From: Rhodovastum sp963714255
GTDB lineage: Bacteria > Pseudomonadota > Alphaproteobacteria > Acetobacterales > Acetobacteraceae
Assembly: GCA_963714255.1 (NCBI GenBank)
Contig: CAVQNU010000017.1
Coordinates: forward strand, 60,598-124,597
Reading direction: 5' to 3'
DNA length: 64,000 nucleotides
Made by a program: the position numbers and the translations under genes. This document shows, piece after piece, positions 1 through 13,424 of the stretch. The notes under the pieces are model-generated. The model saw nothing but the letters and a program-made list of their open reading frames with translations, was not told where the DNA came from and made no database searches. Every line of letters starts with the position of its first letter. The stretch's first letter is position 1.

Positions 1-2455
<2,455 letters not shown>

Positions 2456-2688
2456 AATGACCTCCTTCAGGACAGTCGGTACGCGACCCGCCCCGATTGC
2501 AGGCACGGGCCGCATCCCCCAGAAACCACTGATCGCAACCGGCGGCTACAGCCCGCCCGGCTGAAATTGGCGCCCGGATGAACAACCCGGATATCGGCAT
2601 GGCCCAACCATGCCGCAAGTCCCTTGCCGTTGTGTGACGGTATCCGCCGCGCCTGTATGGCGCGGCGAACACGATCCCAACAGCCGCC

Positions 2689-3942
<1,254 letters not shown>

Positions 3943-4223
3943 GAGCACTCCTGCCCCGGACCGCCGGGGAAGCACGCCTGCCAATGGTACCCCCGTCGGA
4001 GGACGGGGACAAGCCGCAGCCAAATCAGCAGGGCCGCGGCCGCCGGCGACGGGCACGCGGGTCGGCGTTGACGTTACGGGGGCCGGCAATGCAAACTACA
4101 GGCCACCACCAGCCACAGACCTGATGAATACTTGGATCACTGCGGCAGCCGCGCAACCACGCGCATGTGAGGGTTGCGCAGGCCGCCGGAGCGGTGTGGC
4201 AGGGCGGCCACGCCTGGGGCGGT

Positions 4224-4868
4224 TCAGGGCTTGTCGGAGTCGGACGGCGCCGGCCGGTTCTCCACCACCTGGTCGACCAGGCCAAAATCGCGGGCCTCCT
4301 CGGCCGACAGATAGCTGTCACGCTCCAGCTTACGCTCGATCGCCTCGATCGGCTGGCCGGTGTGGCGGACATAGATTTCGTTCAGACGCTTGCGCAGGGT
4401 GAGGATTTCGCGCGCCTGGATTTCGATATCGGTCGCCTGGCCCTGTGCACCGCCGGAGGGCTGGTGCACCATGATGCGCGAGTTGGGCAGGGCGTACCGC
4501 TTGTCCTTTGCCCCGGCGGTGAGCAGAAGACTGCCCATGGAAGCGGCCTGGCCGATACAAACCGTGCTGACCGGGCTGCGGATATACTGCATGGTGTCGT
4601 AAATCGCCAGGCCCGAGGACACCACGCCGCCCGGGCTGTTGATGTAGAACGAAATGTCCTTGGTGGGATTCTCGCTCTCCAGATACAGAAGCTGGGCGCA
4701 AATCAGGCTGCTCACCTGGTCGAACACCGCACCGGTCAGAAAAATGATCCGCTGCTTCAACAGCAGCGAGTAGATGTCATAGGCACGCTCGCCCCGCGCG
4801 GTCTGCTCGACCACCATCGGGACCAGCGTGTTGTTGTAAATCTCGACGGGATCCCGATCCCTCATCAT
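4224..4868 (-). CDS. clpP: ClpP, ATP-dependent Clp protease proteolytic subunit
   Basis: ClpP is the serine peptidase that forms the tetradecameric degradation chamber for ClpX. The protein has 214 residues, the usual length. The catalytic triad is visible: Ser110 in GQAASMGS, His135 in VHQPSGG and Asp184 in LERDSYLSAEEA. The oxyanion glycines are in YINSPGGVV. It begins with tandem Met codons; the region upstream holds no conserved sequence. It sits 281 bp upstream of clpX and about 120 bp downstream of the trigger factor gene, the classical bacterial order tig-clpP-clpX-lon. Confidence 0.98.
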   Translation of the reverse strand: MMRDRDPVEIYNNTLVPMVVEQTARGERAYDIYSLLLKQRIIFLTGAVFDQVSSLICAQLLYLESENPTKDISFYINSPGGVVSSGLAIYDTMQYIRSPVSTVCIGQAASMGSLLLTAGAKDKRYALPNSRIMVHQPSGGAQGQATDIEIQAREILTLRKRLNEIYVRHTGQPIEAIERKLERDSYLSAEEARDFGLVDQVVENRPAPSDSDKP

Positions 4869-4989
4869 CTTCGACCTTCCATACCGAAACCGGCCCCGGT
4901 GCGGGGCCGCCCGTCCGTGTCAAAACGCGCGTCAATCGAAGCCTTAAATAGGGGTCTGCGGCGCCGCTGCAAAGCCGCGGCGCCGCCGA

Positions 4990-6357
4990 TCAGCCTTCCC
5001 CCGCCGATTGTCCGGGGGGGGCCTGATCTGGCGATACCGGCGCAGCCTCCTCGCGGGACAACTCTTCGGCGGTGACCGTGCTGTCAGTCACGCGGGCCAG
5101 TTCCAGCACGAAATCGACCACCTTCTCCTCCAGAATCGGCCCCCGCAGGCGGTCGACCGCCTGCGGGGTCTTGCGGAAATACTCCATCACCTGCTGTTCC
5201 TGGCCGGGATAGCGCGACGCCTCGGCGCGCATGGCGCGGGTCAGTTCGTCGGCTGCCGCGACGATGCCGTTGGCGCGGGCAATCTCGGACAGCAGCAGCC
5301 CAAGCCGCACCCGCCGCTCGGCAATGGCGCGGTATTCGGCCTTGAGCGTGTCGTCGTCCTTGCCGGCGTCGTCGTCGTCGACCTTGCCCTGCTTGCGGCC
5401 TGCTTCGAAGCGCTCCCAGATCTGGGCGAACTCGTTGTCCACCATGGCTTGCGGCACCGCGAAGGTGGTTCTGGCCGACAGCGCGTCCATCAACTGGCGC
5501 TTGAGACGCAGCCGGGCGAGCTGGTCGATTTCGTTCTGAAACCGCCGCTTCAGCGCCGCCGTCAGGTCGTCCAGCCCCTCGAAGCCGATCTTCTTGGCCA
5601 GCTCGTCGTCGGCCGCCGGCACCACCGCGCGCTTCAGTTCCTTGGCCGTAATGTCGAACGTCGCCACCCGGCCGGCGAGGTCGGGCACGCTATAGGGCTC
5701 GGGGAAGGTCACTTCGATGCTGCGGCTCTCGCCCGGTGCGAGGCCCAGCAATTGCTCGCTGAAGCCCGGAATGAAGCCGGGGCCGTCGACTTCCACGTCC
5801 ATGCCGGTGGCGGTGCCGCCGGGGAACGGGGTGCCGTCCACCTTGCCGATGAAGTCGATCGTGAGGAAATCCCCTTTCACCGCCGGCCGCGGCTCCTCGG
5901 GCAGCAGTTCGCGCTGGCGGCGGGCGAGTTCGTCGAGCGCGCGGGCGATCTGCGCCGCGTCAGGCTCGGCGGTCAGGCGGGTGATCTCGATGCTGGCGAA
6001 ATCCGGCAGGGTGATGTCGGGCAGCAGTTCGAGCTCGAGCCTGAACTCCAGGTCGCGCGCCGGGTCGGCGCTCACCAGCTCGATGCGCGGCTGGGTGGCG
6101 GCGCGCAGGCCACGGTCGGTCAGCACCTGCTGGGTGGCCTCGTTGACGCTCTGCTCCACCACTTCGGCGGTGACGCTGATGCCATAGCGCTGCTTCAGCA
6201 CCGTGGTCGGCACCTTGCCCGGCCGGAAGCCCGGCAGTCGCAGGGTCCGGCCAAGCTCGGCCAGCCGCTTGCTATGGCGGCGCTCGATGTCGGCGGCCGG
6301 CACGACCACGGAATAGCCGCGCTTCAGCCCGTCGGAGAGCGTCTCGGTAACCTGCAT
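4990..6357 (-). CDS. tig: Trigger factor, ribosome-associated chaperone
   Basis: Trigger factor binds the ribosomal exit tunnel near L23 and shields nascent chains; its middle domain is an FKBP-type prolyl isomerase. The product has 455 residues. The N-terminal ribosome-binding signature is present as LPGFRPGKVPTTVLKQRYG. The FKBP-like domain begins near GDFLTIDFIGKVDG, and a long helical C-terminal arm domain follows, ending in an acidic Gln/Pro-rich tail. The ATG at 6357 gives the expected MQVTETLSDGLKRGYSV start. The longer open frame upstream runs through a tRNA gene and is not coding. Confidence 0.97.
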   Translation of the reverse strand: MQVTETLSDGLKRGYSVVVPAADIERRHSKRLAELGRTLRLPGFRPGKVPTTVLKQRYGISVTAEVVEQSVNEATQQVLTDRGLRAATQPRIELVSADPARDLEFRLELELLPDITLPDFASIEITRLTAEPDAAQIARALDELARRQRELLPEEPRPAVKGDFLTIDFIGKVDGTPFPGGTATGMDVEVDGPGFIPGFSEQLLGLAPGESRSIEVTFPEPYSVPDLAGRVATFDITAKELKRAVVPAADDELAKKIGFEGLDDLTAALKRRFQNEIDQLARLRLKRQLMDALSARTTFAVPQAMVDNEFAQIWERFEAGRKQGKVDDDDAGKDDDTLKAEYRAIAERRVRLGLLLSEIARANGIVAAADELTRAMRAEASRYPGQEQQVMEYFRKTPQAVDRLRGPILEEKVVDFVLELARVTDSTVTAEELSREEAAPVSPDQAPPGQSAGEG

Positions 6358-6400
6358 AACCCGGAGAATCCTCGAAAACCCGCGCCAAGCGGCCGGCCGG

Positions 6401-6485
<85 letters not shown>

Positions 6486-6540
6486 ATCCCGGCGGCCGTG
6501 AGCCGGCGGAGGTAGCGTAGTGCGGGGCGGGAGGCAAGGA

Positions 6541-6720
6541 GGAAGGAAGGCCAGGGCTCTGCCCTGGACCCCGCTACGTAAGACAGTCGCTAAACGAGGG
6601 GGGTGAGGCGGTGAACCGGTTCACCGCCTCACCCCCCTCGTTTAGCGACTGTCTAAAAGTCATGGGTTCCAAGGGGCCACTGCCCCTTGGCGGGTCCAGG
6701 GCAGAGCCCTGGCCTTCCTT
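6541..6720. repeat. Composite palindromic repeat, copy 1 (full length)
   Basis: The outer hairpin CCAGGGCTCTGCCCTGG appears at both ends in inverted orientation, with GGAAGG outside it. The right half also contains the hairpin CCAAGGGG...CCCCTTGG. The centre is a long palindrome around GAACCGGTTC (midpoint 6617/6618), whose arms GACAGTCGCTAAACGAG and CTCGTTTAGCGACTGTC pair completely. The right end overlaps the stop codon of the reverse-strand gene at 6719-6943. Confidence 0.9.
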
Positions 6721-6943
6721 ACTCCTTGCCTCCCACCCGCAGCACCTCGCTGCCATGCCGGGCGATCCCAGCCGCCGTCAGCTCATACCGTCCATCGTCA
6801 CGGACACGCACAAACCCCATGCCGCTCAGCCGCTCCAGGCAAGGTCCATCTTTCAGGCCAGGCGGCCGTCCGGCCGCGCCCGCCAGCGACACCCGGTGCA
6901 GCGCCGAGCGGCAGCAGGTTTCCAGGTAGGGTTCGTTCCACAT
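6719..6943 (-). CDS. Small winged-helix-like hypothetical protein
   Basis: This 74-residue protein starts MWNEPYLETCCRSALHRVSL and ends ARHGSEVLRVGGKE. I do not recognise a named family. The part MGFVRVRDDGRYELTAAGIARHG reads like the wing and last helix of a winged helix-turn-helix domain (the D-GRY-LT-AG-RH pattern), so a DNA-binding role is possible but only inferred. It is divergent from pyrD, with 73 bp between the two starts. A GGCAGGGC site precedes the ATG. Its TAA stop falls on the last bases of palindromic repeat copy 1. Confidence 0.6.
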   Translation of the reverse strand: MWNEPYLETCCRSALHRVSLAGAAGRPPGLKDGPCLERLSGMGFVRVRDDGRYELTAAGIARHGSEVLRVGGKE

Positions 6944-7016
6944 GCCCTGCCATGTCGGCACGGCTGTGCACTGGCGCAAGCTTTCCTTCCCGCGGGCTTT
7001 GCCGCAGGGTGGCCGC

Positions 7017-8075
7017 ATGACCCCTGCCCTCGCCTCCGCCCTGTTGCCGCTGGTCCGCGCGGCCGATCCCGAACGCGCGCACGCATGGGCGCTGCGGGCG
7101 CTGCGGTGGGGGCTCGCCGGGCACGACTCCACGCCAGACGACCCAAGGCTGACGGTGCAGGCGCTGGGGCTGCGGTTCGGCAACCCGATCGGGCTGGCCG
7201 CCGGGTTCGACAAGAACGCCGTGGCGGTCGCGCCGCTGACCCGGCTCGGCTTCGGGCTGGTGGAAACCGGCACGGTCACGCCGCGCCCGCAGCCGGGCAA
7301 TCAGCGGCCGCGGCTGTTCCGGCTCGAGGCCGACCGGGCGGTGATCAACCGCATGGGGTTCAACAACGCCGGGCTGGACGCCTATGTTCGCAACCTGGCG
7401 GCGGGACGTGCAGCCGGACGGCCCGGCGTGCCAGTCGGCGCCAATCTCGGCATCAACAAAGATGGCGCCGACCCCGAACGCGACTATCCGAAGCTGGTCG
7501 CGGCGGTGGCGCCATATGCCGATTATGTGGTGATCAACGTGTCCTCGCCGAACACGCCCGGCCTGCGCGACCTGCAGGGCGAGGCGCGGCTGCGCGCCAT
7601 CCTGCAGGCCGTGCGCGCCGCTGTGCCGCAGCGCCCGCCGCTGCTGGTGAAGATCGCGCCCGACCTGTCCGAGGCCGGGCTGGAAGCGGTCGTGGCCGCT
7701 TGCGTGGAAGGCGGCGCCGAGGGGCTGATCGTGTCCAACACGACCATTGCCCGCCCGCCCGGGCTGCGCTCGCCGTATGCGGGCGAGGCCGGCGGGCTGT
7801 CGGGGGCGCCGCTGCGGGCCCCGTCCACCGCGGCGCTGCTTCAGGCCGCGCGGCTGGCGGCCGGGCGGCTGGTGCTGATCGGCGCCGGCGGGGTGGCAAA
7901 CGGGCGCGACGCGCTGGCGAAAATCCGCGCCGGCGCATCGCTGGTGCAACTTTACACCGCCCTCGTCTATGACGGCCCCGCCCTGGTCGGGCGGCTGCGC
8001 CGGCAATTGCTCGCGGCCCTCGACGCGGAGGGATTTGCCACCGTCACCGCGGCGGTCGGCGCCGATCTGAGGTGA
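7017..8075 (+). CDS. pyrD: Dihydroorotate dehydrogenase (quinone), class 2
   Basis: PyrD oxidises dihydroorotate to orotate in pyrimidine synthesis and passes electrons from FMN to membrane quinone. The product has 352 residues. The N-terminal helical segment (about residues 1-45) is the membrane-associated extension specific to class 2 enzymes. FMN and substrate motifs include GLAAGFDKN, RMGFNNAG, NLGINKDG, and INVSSPNTPGLR, where a serine (176 or 177) acts as the catalytic base. The phosphate-binding motif IGAGGVANGRDA and the C-terminal VQLYTALVYDGP are present. The ATG at 7017 gives the conserved start; the open frame continues upstream without homology. The next gene starts four bases after its stop, so the two are probably co-transcribed. 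Confidence 0.96.
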   Translation: MTPALASALLPLVRAADPERAHAWALRALRWGLAGHDSTPDDPRLTVQALGLRFGNPIGLAAGFDKNAVAVAPLTRLGFGLVETGTVTPRPQPGNQRPRLFRLEADRAVINRMGFNNAGLDAYVRNLAAGRAAGRPGVPVGANLGINKDGADPERDYPKLVAAVAPYADYVVINVSSPNTPGLRDLQGEARLRAILQAVRAAVPQRPPLLVKIAPDLSEAGLEAVVAACVEGGAEGLIVSNTTIARPPGLRSPYAGEAGGLSGAPLRAPSTAALLQAARLAAGRLVLIGAGGVANGRDALAKIRAGASLVQLYTALVYDGPALVGRLRRQLLAALDAEGFATVTAAVGADLR

Positions 8076-8079
8076 CGCT

Positions 8080-8931
8080 ATGCAGATGCTGACTGGATTC
8101 GCGCCGCTGGCGGCGCGCTACGACGGATTCATCCTCGATCTCTGGGGGGTGATCCATGACGGGGTGTCGCCCTATCCGGGCGCGGTGGAGGTGCTGAAGC
8201 GGCTGCAGGCGGAGGGCAAACCGGCGGTGTTGCTGTCCAACGCGCCGCGGCGCGCGCATGTGGCGCAGCTGGCCATGCGCGGCATGGGCATCGCCGATGC
8301 GCTGTACACCGGCATCCTCACCAGCGGCGAAGTCACCTACCGGATGCTGCGCGACCGCACCGATCCGTTCTTCGCCGCACTCGGCACCCACGTGTACCAC
8401 ATCGGCCCGGAGCGCGACCGCAACGTGATCGAGGGGCTCGAACTGGAACGGGTGCTCCGGCCGGCGCAGGCGGATTTCGTCCTCAACACCGGCCCTGACG
8501 ATGAACGCGGCCCCATCGACCTGTCGGAATGCGAGGACGAGTTGCAGGCCTGCCTCGCGGCAAGGCTGCCGATGATCTGCGCCAATCCCGATCTGGAAGT
8601 GATCCGCGGCGGCGTGCGGGTGATCTGCGCCGGGTTGCTGACCCAGCGGTACGAGGCGCTCGGCGGCACCGCCCGCTGGGTGGGCAAGCCGGACCCGGCG
8701 GTCTACGGGCCGGTGCTGGACCTGCTGGGGCTGGAACGGTCGCGCGTGCTGGCGGTGGGCGATGCGCTGCGCACCGATATCGCCGGGGCAGCGGGCGTGG
8801 GGATCGATTCGTGCTGGGTGCTGGGGGGCATCGATCGTGCCATGCTGGGAAACGACGACGCGGCGGCGGCCAACGCGGTGCGGCGGGTCGGGTTGGCGCC
8901 GGTTGCCGCGCTTGCGGCGTTCGTGTGGTAG
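8080..8931 (+). CDS. HAD superfamily class IIA hydrolase-like protein (NagD-like)
   Basis: A 283-residue member of the HAD-IIA group often found near core genes in alphaproteobacteria (the TIGR01459-type family, recognised from the DLWGVIHDG signature). Motif I reads D20-L-W-G-V, so the nucleophile Asp is present but the second Asp of the usual DxD is replaced by Trp. The C2 cap lies between about residues 80 and 190. Motif III/IV is seen as GKPDPAVYGPVLDLLG and VGDALRTDIAGAAGVG. The true substrate is unknown, and the altered motif I means it may not be an ordinary phosphatase. It follows pyrD after four bases. Confidence 0.85.
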   Translation: MQMLTGFAPLAARYDGFILDLWGVIHDGVSPYPGAVEVLKRLQAEGKPAVLLSNAPRRAHVAQLAMRGMGIADALYTGILTSGEVTYRMLRDRTDPFFAALGTHVYHIGPERDRNVIEGLELERVLRPAQADFVLNTGPDDERGPIDLSECEDELQACLAARLPMICANPDLEVIRGGVRVICAGLLTQRYEALGGTARWVGKPDPAVYGPVLDLLGLERSRVLAVGDALRTDIAGAAGVGIDSCWVLGGIDRAMLGNDDAAAANAVRRVGLAPVAALAAFVW

Positions 8932-9072
8932 CCGGGGCGCTGCCCCGGACCCCGCCAGGGGGCTTTTCCCCCTGGACCCCCACCAGGGGCAAAGCCCCTG
9001 GACCCCTTTAGTAATGGGGTCAAGGGGGCCACCGCCCCCTTGCGGGTCCAGGGCAGAGCCCTGGCCTTCCTT
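8932..9072. repeat. Composite palindromic repeat, copy 2
   Basis: Begins directly after the HAD gene stop with CCGGGGCGCTGCCCCGG, followed by hairpins CCAGGGGG...CCCCCTGG and CCAGGGGC...GCCCCTGG, and ends with the standard right unit CCAGGGCAGAGCCCTGG plus CCTTCCTT. The left hairpin differs in sequence from other copies but keeps full pairing. It separates the pyrD pair from transketolase. Confidence 0.85.
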
Positions 9073-9131
9073 ATCTCCTGCCACTTGCCCCCCGCATGCC
9101 CCGCAACTAAACCCGGCGCCCAGGAGGACCC

Positions 9132-11169
9132 ATGGCTTCGACCGCCGAGCTATCCGCCACCAACCCGGCCCTGGCTCTCCAGGCCGAAATTCTGGCGCGG
9201 CCGGTTTCGCCTGAACGCCCTCTGGCGGATGCCATCCGCGCGCTCGCCATCGACGCCGTTGAAAAAGCCAACTCCGGCCACCCCGGCATGCCGATGGGCA
9301 TGGCCGACGCCGCCACCGTGCTGTGGACCCGCTTTCATAAATACGATGCGGCGGACCCGCGCTGGCCCGACCGCGACCGCTTTGTGCTGTCCGCCGGCCA
9401 CGGCTCGATGCTGCTCTATGCGCTGCTGAACCTGACCGGCCACGCCGGCATGGAAATCGACAAACTCAAACAGTTCCGCCAGCTGCATTCCCCCACCGCC
9501 GGCCACCCCGAGTTCGGCGAGCATCCGGCGATCGAAACCACCACCGGCCCGCTCGGCCAGGGCATCGCCACCGCCGTGGGAATGGCGCTGGCCGAGCGCA
9601 TGCTCGCCGCCCGGTTCGGCCGCAGCCTGGTGGATCACCGCACCTGGGTCATCGCCGGCGACGGCTGCCTGATGGAAGGCATCTCCCACGAAGCCATCGG
9701 CCTCGCCGGCCATTTGCGGCTCGAAAAGCTGACTGTTATATGGGATAATAATTCGATATCGATCGATGGCGCCACCAGCCTGTCCACCTCGGAAGACCAG
9801 CTCAGGCGCTTCGCCGCCGCCGGCTGGGCGGTGAAACAGGTGGACGGGCACGACCCCGCCCAGGTCGCCGCCGCCCTGTCGATGGCGGTGCGTTCGAAGA
9901 AGCCCACTTTGATCGCCTGCAAGACCATCATCGGCTTCGGCGCCCCCCGCAAGGCCGGCACCGCCGCGGCGCATGGCTCGCCGCTCGGCCCCGCTGAGGC
10001 ACAGGGAGCGAAGGATTCGCTGGGCTGGCACTCTCCGCCCTTCGAGGTGCCCGAGTTCGATCCGCGAGTCCTGGCTGCGTGCCGGCAGCCGCGGCGCCAC
10101 GGCGCGCCGCGCCTGGCTCAAGCGCCTCGCCCGCCACCCGCAGCGCGCCGAGTTCGAGCGCGTCACCGCCGGCCGCCTGCCGGAGAATGTCCACGAGACC
10201 GTGGCCGCGCTGCGCGCCGCGTTGGCCGAAACACGGCCGAAGATCGCCACCCGCGCCGCCAGCCAGAAGGCGCTGGAGGCGCTGGTGCCGGCGGTGCCGG
10301 AGCTGGTCGGCGGCTCGGCCGACCTGACCGGTTCCAACCTGACGCTGGTCAAGAGCATGGGCATGGTCGCGCCGGGCAATTACGCCGGGCGGTATATCCA
10401 TTTCGGCATCCGCGAGCACGGCATGGCCGCGGCGATGAACGGCATCGCCCTGCATGGCGGGCTGATCCCCTATGGCGGCACGTTTTTCTGCTTCGCCGAC
10501 TACATGCGCCCTTCCATCCGCCTGGCCGCGCTGATGCGCCAGCGGGTGATCCATGTGCTCACCCACGACAGCATCGGCCTGGGCGAGGACGGCCCGACCC
10601 ACCAGCCGGTCGAGCAGCTTGCCAGCCTGCGCGCCATGCCCAATGTGCACGTGCTGCGCCCGGCCGACGCGATGGAAACCGCCGAGTGCTGGGACCTGGC
10701 GCTGCGCCGCGCCGACGGGCCGAGCCTGCTGGTGCTGTCGCGGCAGAACCTGCCGGCGCTGCGCACCGATACCGCCGAGAACCGCTCCGCCCGCGGCGGC
10801 TACGTGCTCGCCGAGGCCGAGGGGCCGCGCGCGGCGACCCTGATCGCCACCGGCTCGGAAGTGGCGATCGCCATGGGGGCCCGCGCGGCGCTGGCCGCCG
10901 AGGGTATCAAGGTGGCGGTGGTGTCGCTGCCGTGCTGGGAGCTGTTCGCCGCCCAGGATGAGGGCTGGCGCGCCGGCGTGCTGGGCGGCGCGCCGCGCAT
11001 CGGCATCGAGGCGGCGGTGGCGCTGGGCTGGGAGCGCTGGCTCGGCCCGGACGGCGTGTTCATCGGCATGACCGGCTTCGGCGCCAGCGCGCCGGCTGAC
11101 GAATTGTATCGTTATTTTGGCATCACCGCGGACGCCGTTGCGAACGCCGTTCGCAAGCGGCTAGGTTGA
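9132..11169 (+). CDS. tkt: Transketolase, interrupted by an apparent +1 frameshift
   Basis: Transketolase moves two-carbon units between sugar phosphates with thiamine diphosphate, in the pentose phosphate or Calvin cycle. The N-terminal half shows KANSGHPGMPMG, the ThDP motif GDGCLMEGISHEA and IWDNNSIS. The C-terminal half shows the pyrimidine-domain Glu in IREHGMAAAMNG and GLGEDGPTHQPVEQL. The two halves are in different frames. The switch lies near 10056-10057, where an extra T in GAGTTCG moves FEVPE out of line with SIRESWLRAGSRG. Both halves are otherwise intact, with nothing missing. The gene is followed by gap, 29 bp after its stop. The enzyme is expected to be essential, so I suspect a sequence error rather than a real pseudogene. 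Confidence 0.93.
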
Positions 11170-11198
11170 GCCGCAGAAACGAGAAGGAACGTCACAAA

Positions 11199-12212
11199 AT
11201 GACCGTGAAAATCGCGATCAACGGGTTCGGGCGCATCGGGCGCCTGGTGCTGCGCGCCCTGGTCGAAAGCGGGCGCGACGACCTCAACGTGGTCGCCATC
11301 AACGACCTGGGCTCGACCGAGGCCAATGCGCATCTGTTCCGCTACGACAGCGTGCATGGCCGCTTCCCCGGCGAGGTCGAAGTGTCGGGCAACACCATCA
11401 CGGTGCGCCACAAGGGTCGCGTCTGGGGCCCGATCACCGTGTCGGCCGAGCGCGACCCGACCAAGGTGCCGTACCAGGGCGTTGATATCGCCATGGAATG
11501 CACCGGCATCTTCACTTCGAAGGAAAAGGCCTCGCTGCTGCTGCAGGCCGGGGCGAAGAAGGTGCTGATTTCCGCGCCGGGCGAAAACGCCGACGCGACG
11601 ATCGTGTTCGGGGTCAACCACAAGACGCTCACCCGCGATTTCACCGTCGTCTCCAATGCCTCCTGCACCACCAACTGCCTGGCCCCGGTGGCCAAGGTGC
11701 TGCACGACCGCTTCGGCATCGAGCGCGGCTATATGGTCACCATCCACTCCTACACCGGCGACCAGCCGACGCTGGACACGCTGCACAAGGACCTGCACCG
11801 CGCCCGCGCCGCCGCCCTGTCGATGATCCCCACCAGCACCGGAGCGGCCAAGGCGGTCGGCCTGGTGTTGCCGGAACTGAAGGGCAAGCTGGACGGCACC
11901 GCCATCCGGGTGCCGACGCCGAACGTGTCCCTGGTGTCGCTCGACGTGGTGCTGAAGACGCCGGCCACGAAGGAAGAAGTGAACGCCGCGATGAAGGCGG
12001 CCTCCGAAGGCGAACTGAAGGGCATCCTCGGCTACAACACCGACAAGCTGGTCAGCGCCGACTTCAACCATGTGCCCGCCTCGTCGACCTTCGACGCCAC
12101 CCAGACCGCGGTGGTGGATGGCGGGCTGGTGCGGGTGCTGAGCTGGTACGACAATGAATGGGGCTTCTCCAACCGCATGTCGGACACCGCGGCCTATTGG
12201 GGCAGCCTGTAG
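11199..12212 (+). CDS. gap: Glyceraldehyde-3-phosphate dehydrogenase, type I
   Basis: GAPDH oxidises glyceraldehyde 3-phosphate to 1,3-bisphosphoglycerate with NAD(P). The product has 337 residues, the normal length. The Rossmann motif INGFGRIGR is at residues 7-15, the catalytic Cys156 sits in SNASCTTNC, and His183 in TIHSYTGDQ completes the active site. The ATG at 11199 has GAGAAGGA upstream; the extra eleven codons upstream overlap the transketolase stop and are not conserved. Neighbours tkt and pgk on the same strand indicate a central-carbon operon. Confidence 0.98.
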   Translation: MTVKIAINGFGRIGRLVLRALVESGRDDLNVVAINDLGSTEANAHLFRYDSVHGRFPGEVEVSGNTITVRHKGRVWGPITVSAERDPTKVPYQGVDIAMECTGIFTSKEKASLLLQAGAKKVLISAPGENADATIVFGVNHKTLTRDFTVVSNASCTTNCLAPVAKVLHDRFGIERGYMVTIHSYTGDQPTLDTLHKDLHRARAAALSMIPTSTGAAKAVGLVLPELKGKLDGTAIRVPTPNVSLVSLDVVLKTPATKEEVNAAMKAASEGELKGILGYNTDKLVSADFNHVPASSTFDATQTAVVDGGLVRVLSWYDNEWGFSNRMSDTAAYWGSL

Positions 12213-12224
12213 GGGGAACGTGCC

Positions 12225-13416
12225 ATGGCGGTTCGGACGCTCGACGGGGTTGCGGTTGCGGGCAAGCGCGTGCTGCTCCGCGCCGACCTCAACGTGCCCG
12301 TGCATGACGGCAAAATTTCCGACCTGACCCGCATCGAACGGCTCAGCCCGACCATTCGCGAGCTGTCCTCCGCCGGCGCCAAGGTGATCGTGTGCAGCCA
12401 TTTCGGCCGGCCGAAGGGCCACAAGGTGCCGGAAATGTCGCTCGCGCCCATGGCGGTGGCGCTCGGCGAGGTGCTGCACCGGCGCGTGCGCTTCGCCGAG
12501 GACTGCGTGGGCCTGCCGGCGGAGCAGGCGGTGGAACGGATGGCCGACGGCGACGTGCTGGTGCTGGAAAACACCCGTTTCCACGCGGGTGCGGAAGCCA
12601 ACGACCCGGAATTCTCCGCCGAACTGGCGAAGCTTGCCGATATTTTCGTCAACGACGCCTTCTCGGCCGCGCACCGCGCGCATGCGAGCACGGTGGGGAT
12701 CACCAAGCTGCTGCCCTCCTACGCCGGGCGGCTAATGCAGACCGAGCTGGAGGCGCTGGAGGCGGCGCTGGCGCATCCGGTGCGGCCGGTGATGGCCATC
12801 GTCGGCGGCTCCAAGGTTTCCACCAAGCTCGACCTGCTGGGCAATCTGCTGACCAAGGTGGACATGCTGGTGATCGGCGGGGCGATGGCCAACACGTTCC
12901 TGGCCGCCCAGGGCATCGGCGTCGGCAAGTCGCTGCAGGAGGCCGAAATGCACGCGACCGCCCGCGACATCCTGGCGGCGGCCAAGGCGGGGACATGCGA
13001 GATCGTTCTGCCGGTCGACGCGGTGGTGGCCACCGAGTTCCGGCCGAATCCGCCGACGCAGACCGTGCCGGTCGGGGCCGTGCCGGCGGATGCCATGATC
13101 CTTGATGTCGGGCCGGCGACGGTGGCGAACCTGGTCGGGCGGCTGGCGGCGGTCAAAACGCTGGTGTGGAACGGACCGCTCGGGGCCTTCGAGACGCCGC
13201 CCTTCGATGCCGCCACGGTTGCGCTGGCGAAGGCGGTGGCGGCACGGACCCAGGCCGGCGACCTGCGCAGCGTGGCCGGCGGGGGAGACACCGTTCTCGG
13301 CGCTGCGCCATGCCGGCGTGCTGGACCAGATGAGCTATGTCTCCACCGCAGGAGGGGCTTTCCTGGAATGGATGGAAGGTAAGACGCTGCCGGGGGTGGC
13401 GGCGCTGGAGGTTTGA
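12225..13416 (+). CDS. pgk: Phosphoglycerate kinase, interrupted near its end by an apparent +1 frameshift
   Basis: PGK transfers phosphate between 1,3-bisphosphoglycerate and ADP. Conserved parts are LLRADLNVPVHDG, SHFGRPKG, LENTRFHAGAEAND, GGSKVSTKLDLL and VWNGPLGAFE. The frame breaks at 13293-13296. There an extra T in ACCGTTCTCGG converts the expected GGGDTVSALRHAG into a wrong tail ending at 13382. The correct tail (ALRHAGVLDQMSYVSTAGG to GVAALEV) continues in the next frame to the TGA at 13414-13416. With the correction the protein is about 396 residues, the usual size. It follows gap by 12 bp and is followed at once by palindromic repeat copy 3. Confidence 0.93.
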
Positions 13417-13424
13417 AAGCATAG

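Noticed and set aside
6574..6756. A 60-codon reverse frame covering repeat copy 1
   Set aside because: It is entirely repeat sequence; listed as a finding about the repeat instead of as a gene.
10050..10075. Programmed +1 frameshift in transketolase
   Set aside because: No slow codon or stop at the shift point, and the same GTTC change occurs in other genes in a different codon phase; an error or mutation is simpler.
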